Origin: Oscillospiraceae bacterium
GTDB lineage: Bacteria > Bacillota > Clostridia > Oscillospirales > Oscillospiraceae
Assembly (NCBI GenBank): GCA_017399325.1
Contig: JAFQDY010000054.1
Coordinates: 1 to 11,722, forward strand
Reading direction: 5' to 3'
DNA: 11,722 nt
The position numbers were made by a program, and so were the translations under genes. Positions 6,789 through 11,722 of this stretch are shown here, piece by piece. The first letter of the stretch is position 1, and each line of letters starts with the position of its first letter. Below the pieces are notes generated by a model that saw only the letters and a program-made list of their open reading frames with translations, ran no database searches and had not been told where the DNA came from.

Positions 6789-7750
6789 GAACGATTTTTC
6801 TGTGTAAAAAACCAAGTACTATCCCTTTGATATTCGGCACCGGAAATCCGGTCTATGGTAAAGATGATGTGTGCGGTCATCCTGCCGATTTTGCGGATAC
6901 CGAATTTATTTTTTCCACTTGGGGTATGCCGGAATTTACCGAAGACGAGATCCGGTCTTTTTTACCTAAGTTAAAGGCCATATTCTACGGCGCCGGCTCG
7001 GTGCAGGATTTTGCCCGACCTTTTTTGAATTGCGGCGTGAGGGTCTTTTCAGCATATGCTGCAAACGCTGTTCCCGTGGCGGAATATGCGGCAGCGCAGA
7101 TCATTCTTGCCAACAAAGGCTTCTTCCGCAGCGCCGGCATAAAAAGCGAAGAAGATTACCGCTGTGCGGCTGATTTCCAATCCCATTACACGGGCAACTA
7201 CGGTGCCAAAGTGGGCATTCTGGGCGCAGGCGCGATCGGCAAACTTGTTATAAAACTGCTGGCCCCCTATGGGCTTGATATTCTGGTCTTCGATCCGTTT
7301 TTGCCCGACGACGCAGCGAAAGAACTGGGCGTCCAAAAATGTTCTCTTGAAAGAATTTTCCGTGAATGCAATGTGATCTCCAACCACATTGCCAACAATC
7401 CGCAAACCAAGGGCATATTGTCCGGTGCGCTCTTTGAAAAAATGCTGCCCTACTCCACATTTATTAACACCGGACGGGGTGCGCAGGTCGTAGAGTCCGA
7501 TCTGATCCGCGTCTTGAAAGCCCGTCCCGACATCACCGCGGTTTTGGATGTCACATTCCCCGAACCGCCTGAAGCGGACAGCGCCCTTTACACGCTGGAA
7601 AACTGCATTCTCACGCCCCATATCGCAGGAAGCACCGGAAAGGAACTGCAAAGAATGGGCGCATATATGCGCGCCGAATATGACAATTTCATTCAGGGCC
7701 GGCCCTGTAAATATGAAATAACGCTCTCAATGCTGGACACAATGGCATAA
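6785..7750 (+). CDS. D-isomer-specific 2-hydroxyacid dehydrogenase family protein
   Basis: A 321-residue NAD-dependent oxidoreductase of the SerA/lactate/glyoxylate reductase family. The Rossmann motif GAGAIG is at 147-152, with D170 (LVFDPF) at the end of the second strand favouring NAD over NADP. The catalytic triad is visible: R231 in INTGRGAQV, E260 in FPEPP and H279 in TPHIAGSTG. It should interconvert a 2-oxoacid or 2-oxo sugar acid and the 2-hydroxy form. The start overlaps the isomerase stop in an ATGA, with AAAGGAG upstream (6770-6776). Together with the isomerase-like protein it suggests catabolism of a sugar- or hydroxyacid-like compound; the substrate is unassigned. A terminator follows 17 bases after the stop. 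Confidence 0.9.
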   Translation: MRTIFLCKKPSTIPLIFGTGNPVYGKDDVCGHPADFADTEFIFSTWGMPEFTEDEIRSFLPKLKAIFYGAGSVQDFARPFLNCGVRVFSAYAANAVPVAEYAAAQIILANKGFFRSAGIKSEEDYRCAADFQSHYTGNYGAKVGILGAGAIGKLVIKLLAPYGLDILVFDPFLPDDAAKELGVQKCSLERIFRECNVISNHIANNPQTKGILSGALFEKMLPYSTFINTGRGAQVVESDLIRVLKARPDITAVLDVTFPEPPEADSALYTLENCILTPHIAGSTGKELQRMGAYMRAEYDNFIQGRPCKYEITLSMLDTMA

Positions 7751-7767
7751 AACGCAAACGTAAAAAG

Positions 7768-7800
7768 AACAGCGGAGTGGTATTCCACTCCGCTGTTTTA
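7768..7800 (+). terminator. Intrinsic terminator of the dehydrogenase operon
   Basis: A perfect 13-bp stem AACAGCGGAGTGG (7768-7780) / CCACTCCGCTGTT (7785-7797) with a TATT loop, preceded by AAAAAG and followed by TTATATATT. Confidence 0.85.
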
Positions 7801-7920
7801 TATATTAAAATAATGAAAGACGGCCGCACCGGATTCAACATCAATACAAAAGTAAACACGAACAGTATAATCTTCTCGCCTTTACAGATACTAACAGCGG
7901 AATTTGTAAAATGATTGTAG
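7801..7920. other. Gene-free A/T-rich stretch
   Basis: No convincing coding frame was found on either strand between the terminator and the foldback repeat. A TATAAT hexamer at 7866-7871 has no good -35 partner and no gene downstream, so it is noted only. The stretch is richer in A/T than the flanking genes. Confidence 0.5.
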
Positions 7921-8060
7921 GCAGCCTTGCCTCCCTCTTTGAGGGAGGTGGCATTTGCGGAGCAAATGACGGAGGGAGTGTCGCTTTTGCGACGGGACAC
8001 TCCCCCAGTCACGGCTTACGCCGTGCCAGCCCCCTCAGAGAAGGGGCCAAGGGATGCTGC
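7921..8060. repeat. Foldback repeat of about 140 nt with nested hairpins
   Basis: The outer ends GCAGC (7921-7925) and GCTGC (8056-8060) are complementary. Between them lie nested stems: CCTCCCTC (7930-7937) with 7941-7948; CATTTGC (7952-7958) with 7962-7968; GGGAGTGTC (7974-7982) with 7996-8004, enclosing GTCGC (7980-7984) with 7989-7993; and CACGGC (8010-8015) with 8020-8025. The short open frames across it are translations of these repeats, not genes. I recall closely similar elements as common intergenic repeats in Faecalibacterium-type genomes; that is memory, not a search result. Confidence 0.8.
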
Positions 8061-8082
8061 GAGAAAAGGAGAAAGATATGCT

Positions 8083-8145
8083 ATGAAGGCTACAGGAATT
8101 GTTCGTCGGGTGGAGGAATGCGTTATTTTAGGGCAAACCGCCTGA
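8083..8145 (+). pseudogene. SpoVT-like N-terminal stub
   Basis: A 20-codon frame with a good ribosome site (AAAAGGAGA, 8064-8072) begins MKATGIVRRVEE, which matches the start of SpoVT, the AbrB-type sporulation regulator (B. subtilis SpoVT starts MKATGIVRRIDD). Directly after residue 12 the match stops: the expected LGRVVIPKEIRR is replaced by an unrelated 8-residue tail and a stop. The DNA-binding swapped-hairpin barrel is therefore missing and the product cannot act as SpoVT. It is most simply a relic left by a deletion or recombination, with the functional gene presumably elsewhere. A chance 9-residue identity starting at a well-placed ATG is unlikely but not excluded. Confidence 0.6.
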
Positions 8146-8150
8146 AAGGT
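8126..8150 (+). ncRNA. Possible 5' half of a c-di-GMP-I (GEMM) riboswitch, truncated
   Basis: The motif AGGGCAAACC (8130-8139) followed by GAAAGG (8144-8149) matches the conserved first part of GEMM-I aptamers. The other invariant part, GACGCAAAGC, and the second stem do not follow; TGCATAAACACTAGAG stands there instead. No plus-strand gene lies downstream. If the match is real, this is a non-functional fragment, fused to the SpoVT-like stub. Confidence 0.3.
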
Positions 8151-8216
8151 GCATAAACACTAGAGTTTTCGCTGATTTTTGTGGGGCTCAATTTGCACAA
8201 AACAACATATACATAG

Positions 8217-8247
8217 CACAAGCGAGGGGAATTTCCCCTCGCTTGTG
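8217..8247 (-). terminator. Hairpin at the end of the CapA operon
   Basis: A perfect 14-bp stem CACAAGCGAGGGGA (8217-8230) / TCCCCTCGCTTGTG (8234-8247) with a 3-base loop, placed 6 bases beyond the CapA stop. Neither side has a proper T-tract (the minus strand continues CTATGTATATGTTGTTTT), so it may work as a weak terminator or 3'-end protector. Confidence 0.65.
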
Positions 8248-8253
8248 ATTGCA

Positions 8254-9567
8254 TTACTTCAAATCGACGATTCCGTATCCTCGGCTGTCTACGGAAATTT
8301 TTGTACCGTAAGGTGCTGACATTTCTGCCAAGCGTTCAATAATTCCGTGCTGATTGGAAAATCTCGGATTTCCGCTGCGCCATACCGGCTCATCAAACTG
8401 TAGTTCAATGGGCATCAGCTCCAGCGTGGTAAGTACGCCGTCCTCCATTTCAAAATAAGGAATGACGGATTCCAGCATTCTGCGGTCACGCATAAGGCCT
8501 CTGGTATAGCCTGCAGAGCGGTCACAGAACAGTTCCCGCATGGTTGCATCGCTGGTCATGCCTTGTCTTTCGAACATTTCCTCCGGTGCGTAAGGAATGC
8601 ACTCGTTGTGAATGACGAAATTGCCCAAGGAATAGAAAATGGGACGGTTTTTGTAGATCTCCACCGGTCTTAACAGATGCGGTCCGTGTCCGATCACAGC
8701 ATGCGCACCTGCATCGATGCACCGATGGGCAAATTCTTTCAAAAATTCCGCAGGCTCTTCCTTGCTGCTGCCGGAAATCTCGTGGGAATGAATGGTAAGC
8801 AAGATATAATCCGCCTGCATTTGCGCTTCATAAATGGCTTTTTCCACCCGCGCCATGTCCTCCGGGTGAGGATGGGTTACGTATCGCGTGGTATCACCTT
8901 GACGGAATTCCAACTCCTTCAAAACTGCCGTACCTTCCGGCAGAGGCGGGAAATAGCCTTCTGCCCGCTCGATATCTTTCTGCGCGTTGATCTTGCTGAA
9001 CTGGCTGATCTGCCGAATCACTTCCAGTTGCTCTTGCGTAACCTCCAAATGATCCGCAATGCGAAGACCGTTCACACCGGGACGGCCCGGATATCTGCGG
9101 GACTGCTTGCCCGCCATAGCAGAATAACTACCGCCCAAAGGCGTACCCATGGTGGACACAACACCGATCAGGGCCACTCTGCCGTTGGGCGTATCCAAAT
9201 AGGCAGGCGCAGCAGCCTCGTCCAAATTGCTGCCGGCACCGGCGTTTACAATGCCTGCCTCGTCTACGTATTTCTTGGTTGCCATCAGACCACCCCGGTC
9301 AAAGTCCATAGAGTGGTTGTTGGCAAAGCTCAGCATATTGAACCCATAGGCTTTCACATCTTCCATTGTTTCAGGATCGGCCCGCAGATAGCTGCCGCCA
9401 CTGAATTGATTGGCGTAATACTCGCCCCGGTGCAGTGTGGTTTCCAGATTTAAGTACCGGACATCTGCTTTGCACAGATGGTTGCTTACTTCGCAAAAGC
9501 CTGTGCTTTCGTGGGGGATTCTTCGTTGAACAAGCATATCACCCACAGCGGTAAATGTCATTTTCAT
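8254..9567 (-). CDS. CapA-family (PGA_cap) metallophosphatase-like protein
   Basis: A 437-residue protein of the CapA / poly-gamma-glutamate synthesis family, a calcineurin-like metallophosphatase fold. Visible motifs in order: TAVGDML (6-12), NLETTL (40-45), FANNHSMDFDRGG (81-93), IHSHE (259-263), IGHGPHLLRPVE (292-303) and YSLGNF (312-317), carrying the Asp, Asn and His residues expected to bind two metals. There is no signal peptide or membrane anchor, unlike the CapA of capsule operons, and no CapB or CapC is nearby, so a cytoplasmic hydrolase is more likely than capsule synthesis. ATG 9567 follows GGAGG by 7 bases and overlaps the M20 stop in an ATGA, so the two are translationally coupled. 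The shared theme may be gamma-glutamyl or amide bond chemistry, as an inference. Confidence 0.88.
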   Translation of the reverse strand: MKMTFTAVGDMLVQRRIPHESTGFCEVSNHLCKADVRYLNLETTLHRGEYYANQFSGGSYLRADPETMEDVKAYGFNMLSFANNHSMDFDRGGLMATKKYVDEAGIVNAGAGSNLDEAAAPAYLDTPNGRVALIGVVSTMGTPLGGSYSAMAGKQSRRYPGRPGVNGLRIADHLEVTQEQLEVIRQISQFSKINAQKDIERAEGYFPPLPEGTAVLKELEFRQGDTTRYVTHPHPEDMARVEKAIYEAQMQADYILLTIHSHEISGSSKEEPAEFLKEFAHRCIDAGAHAVIGHGPHLLRPVEIYKNRPIFYSLGNFVIHNECIPYAPEEMFERQGMTSDATMRELFCDRSAGYTRGLMRDRRMLESVIPYFEMEDGVLTTLELMPIELQFDEPVWRSGNPRFSNQHGIIERLAEMSAPYGTKISVDSRGYGIVDLK

Positions 9568-10715
9568 AGGGTTTCCTCCGTTAAAAATGCGGTTAATATC
9601 TTGGCTCTCAAGGGAATGGACTCTGTCAGGATATATTCTTTATTTGTGTGGCAGAACTCACCGCAGCCACCCATTCCACAAACAGAAGGAATGCCGGCCG
9701 CCTGGGTGTAGCAGGAATCAGAGCCGCCGCCGGATTCCACCGGGGTAAGGCTTCCAAGATCGTATTTGCGGCAAACCGCCAAGAGGTTCTCGAAAAGAGC
9801 CATTGTAGCAGGATTCTTTTCCATGGGCGGACGCTTGCTGATGCGCTGAACCGTGGCAGAAGTGCCTCCGATAAAACTGGTTTCAGTGATTTGCCGCACT
9901 GTTGCTTCTGCTTCCTCCAGCTCAGCGTGCCGAGGGACGCGGACATCGACTGTTACAGAGCAGCTGTCCGGAATAATGTTGGGCAGGATTCCTCCGTGAA
10001 TGATATTACAGCTATAGGTAATGCCACCGGGACGACTTTTACCCTCAAGGGCAACGATCTTGTGGGCAGCTTCCGCAACGGCGTTTTTACATTCAAAATA
10101 ATGAATTCCGGAATGACCGCCAATGCCCGTAATATCGATTTTATATTTGAGGATCCCCTTTCTGGAAATGACCACTTCGTCTTTTTCCGAGGTTTCACAA
10201 TTAATGGCACAAGGAAAACCTGCACAATTATGCTGAAAATAGTCTAATTCTTTTTGCCCGCCCAAAGTGTTGGAAATTTCTTCATCGGATGTCAGCAGTA
10301 GGCGCAGATGTTTTGTGTAGCCATGTTCTTTCAATGCTTTCATTGTCAGCAGGGCAATGGCAATGCCGCCTTTGCAGTCGATAGCGCCCGGGGCAATGAT
10401 CCGGTCATTTAAGCGCGTCACGGGATTTGGCCCAAAAACGCCTTTTTCGTGGACGGTATCCGTATGGGCCATAAAGACGCAACCTTTTTCTGCTCCATCA
10501 TTCAGATCCACCGAGAGAAAATCGCCGCAGGTTTCCATGGCTGTCCGGGTCGTGCAGAAGCCTTCTGCCTCGGCAAAAGATGCAATATGGCTGATCATTG
10601 CATCGATCGTCCGCTTGTCCTCTGCCTTTGCCTCAAAGGAACAGATGTTACACAGGAACTCTAAATACCTTGGACAGCAGGTTTCAATGGTTTCGAAAAT
10701 TTTATCAACACACAC
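9564..10715 (-). CDS. M20-family metallopeptidase (glutamate carboxypeptidase / ArgE-DapE-like)
   Basis: A 383-residue zinc hydrolase of the M20 (ArgE/DapE/CPG2) family. Numbered from the start used here: H84 in AHTDT, D113 in GAIDCKGG (bridging ligand), E145-E146 in TSDEE (catalytic base and ligand), E174 in CETSE and H356 in FCHTNKEY. The dimerisation-domain GIGGHSG at 198-204 is also present, so the enzyme looks intact. It would remove an amino acid from a peptide or an acyl group from an amino acid. The start is uncertain: GTG 10715 sits 8 bases after AGAGGAG (10724-10730), whereas the longer GTG 10724 form overlaps that site. It is the first gene of the operon with CapA and is divergent from a LysR gene. 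Confidence 0.88.
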   Translation of the reverse strand: MCVDKIFETIETCCPRYLEFLCNICSFEAKAEDKRTIDAMISHIASFAEAEGFCTTRTAMETCGDFLSVDLNDGAEKGCVFMAHTDTVHEKGVFGPNPVTRLNDRIIAPGAIDCKGGIAIALLTMKALKEHGYTKHLRLLLTSDEEISNTLGGQKELDYFQHNCAGFPCAINCETSEKDEVVISRKGILKYKIDITGIGGHSGIHYFECKNAVAEAAHKIVALEGKSRPGGITYSCNIIHGGILPNIIPDSCSVTVDVRVPRHAELEEAEATVRQITETSFIGGTSATVQRISKRPPMEKNPATMALFENLLAVCRKYDLGSLTPVESGGGSDSCYTQAAGIPSVCGMGGCGEFCHTNKEYILTESIPLRAKILTAFLTEETL

Positions 10716-10736
10716 ATCTATCACTCCTCTTTTAAC

Positions 10737-10765
10737 ATTATAGAAATACAGCCGGACTTTGTAAA
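10737..10765 (-). promoter_or_regulatory. Promoter of the M20-CapA operon
   Basis: On the minus strand a -35 box TTTACA (10765-10760) and a perfect -10 box TATAAT (10742-10737) are 17 bases apart. The predicted start near 10730 coincides with the ribosome site at 10730-10724, giving a very short leader. Confidence 0.65.
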
Positions 10766-10784
10766 AAATCGATTTAAATGTGCT

Positions 10785-10811
10785 TGCTATAACTTTAGCG
10801 ATGTGCTAAAG
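10785..10811 (+). promoter_or_regulatory. LysR promoter overlapped by a dyad operator
   Basis: An extended -10 element TG-C-TATAAC (10785-10793) is overlapped by the perfect dyad CTTTAGC (10793-10799) / GCTAAAG (10805-10811) with a 5-base centre. The dyad contains the T-N11-A pattern of LysR sites and covers the predicted start of transcription near 10800. Outer GCTT/AAGC arms extend the symmetry. This placement suggests autorepression; the site lies within the gap shared with the M20-CapA operon. Confidence 0.55.
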
Positions 10812-10830
10812 TGTAAGCGAGGTGATTTTT

Positions 10831-11709
10831 ATGGATCTTCTGCAGCTGCGTTATTTTTATGATAGCGCAAACTATTTGAGTATTTCAAGAACTGCTGATA
10901 AATACGGCGTGCCTTCTACCTCTGTTTCCGCGTCCATCCGGCGACTGGAAGGAGAACTGGGATGTAAGCTGTTTGACCGCACACCCAATCGCATCGTGCT
11001 GAATGATAAAGGAAAGATCATGCACGATTCCCTGAAGCTGATCTTCGATGAAATGGATCGCATGGTTCAAGCGGTATCCTGTACCGCAGACGATAATAAG
11101 GAAATCAAGATACTGGTCAAAGCGATCCGCGCGCTGATCACGGATCAGGTGATCCGGTACAAGAAAAAGTATACCCACACCCGGTTTAAGCTGGTGGCGG
11201 ATTTTGATGAAACCGACCTGGGTGGTTATGATATTATTATCGATACCAAAAGCGATCAGTACCCGGGCTATGATTCGTTAGAACTTGGTAAACAACGGAT
11301 CTTCTGCTATGTGCCGGCGGATAGTGATTTGTGCGCTCACAAATATCACTTAAAGCAATTGGCACAGATGCCGTTTGTTTTGATGAGCCAACAGGGAAAT
11401 CACGGCAAAATTTTTACGGCTGCCTGCAAAACCGCAGGCTTCTCGCCCAATGTTGTTGCGCAGGTAAATGATTCTGCCTGCTTTCGGAAAATGATTTCGT
11501 CGGGAATTGCCATTGGCGTAACAAGCAAATACGGCGCTGCGGTGGAGGGAAATACGACCCTTGTTCCGCTGAACATAACGGACTTTAAGCACGAACAACC
11601 GATCTGTATGTATTACAATCAAGAAAGCAATCATGGCAATACCGCAAGGTTTGTGTCCTTTCTTCGGGAGAATATCAAAAAAGAGGGTATCTATAGTGAT
11701 TTCCTCTAA
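10831..11709 (+). CDS. LysR-family transcriptional regulator, divergent from the M20-CapA operon
   Basis: A 292-residue LysR-type regulator, complete and of normal length. The DNA-binding domain is at residues 1-60, with SISRTADKYGVPSTSVSASI (17-36) as helix-turn-helix, followed by RRLEGELGCKLFDRTPN. The effector-binding part from about residue 90 diverges more than in typical members, with weak conservation of the usual first strand. ATG 10831 is chosen because GAGGTGA (10819-10825) is 5-6 bases before it; GTG 10822 in frame overlaps that site. Divergent placement makes the M20-CapA pair its probable target. It is not closely similar to the LysR protein at 1464-2360. The window ends 13 bases after its stop, so no terminator can be assessed. 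Confidence 0.92.
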   Translation: MDLLQLRYFYDSANYLSISRTADKYGVPSTSVSASIRRLEGELGCKLFDRTPNRIVLNDKGKIMHDSLKLIFDEMDRMVQAVSCTADDNKEIKILVKAIRALITDQVIRYKKKYTHTRFKLVADFDETDLGGYDIIIDTKSDQYPGYDSLELGKQRIFCYVPADSDLCAHKYHLKQLAQMPFVLMSQQGNHGKIFTAACKTAGFSPNVVAQVNDSACFRKMISSGIAIGVTSKYGAAVEGNTTLVPLNITDFKHEQPICMYYNQESNHGNTARFVSFLRENIKKEGIYSDFL

Positions 11710-11722
11710 CTAAAAAAGTAAG

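Noticed and set aside
7689..8012. A 107-codon minus-strand frame with a hydrophobic stretch after the dehydrogenase gene
   Set aside because: It overlaps the end of the dehydrogenase gene, a strong terminator and the foldback repeat, and has no supporting ribosome site or family resemblance.

Overview
The window reads as a chromosomal segment of a gut-type, spore-lineage member of the Clostridia, most likely an Oscillospiraceae/Ruminococcaceae relative. This rests on the gene families (YczE-type membrane protein, TrpX-like ABC importer, LysR and AraC regulators), strong AGGAGG-type ribosome sites, compact intergenic hairpin terminators, a SpoVT-like start fragment, and two dense blocks of palindromic intergenic repeats of a style I associate with that group. 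No phage, transposase, CRISPR, rRNA or tRNA gene was seen.

Layout. Positions 1-970 hold the tail of one AraC-type regulator and a complete, closely related second copy, each followed by its own terminator. Positions 971-1463 carry no gene and are packed with modular inverted repeats. A LysR regulator (1464-2360, minus) is divergent from a three-gene ABC importer operon (2486-5265, plus): lipoprotein binding protein, permease and ATPase of the TrpXYZ-like family. After a terminator, a second plus-strand operon (5373-7750) encodes a YczE/YitT-type membrane protein, a TIM-barrel sugar-phosphate isomerase/epimerase-like protein and a D-2-hydroxyacid dehydrogenase, tightly or translationally coupled. 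Positions 7751-8253 are again gene-poor: a terminator, a roughly 140-nt foldback repeat, and a 21-codon stub whose first 12 residues look like the start of SpoVT, running into a motif that resembles the 5' half of a c-di-GMP-I riboswitch. A minus-strand operon (10715 down to 8254) encodes an M20 metallopeptidase and a CapA-like metallophosphatase. It is divergent from a second LysR gene (10831-11709), whose start region has a clear dyad operator.

How the genes fit together. There are two LysR-plus-divergent-operon units: one for uptake of a small molecule (an aromatic amino acid by family analogy, not proven) and one for hydrolysis of amino-acyl or gamma-glutamyl type compounds. The middle operon looks like a small catabolic module for a sugar-like or hydroxyacid substrate. 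I did not find a clearly new defence or mobile system. The most unusual items are the mosaic remnant at 8083-8150 and the modular repeat array at 1021-1210.
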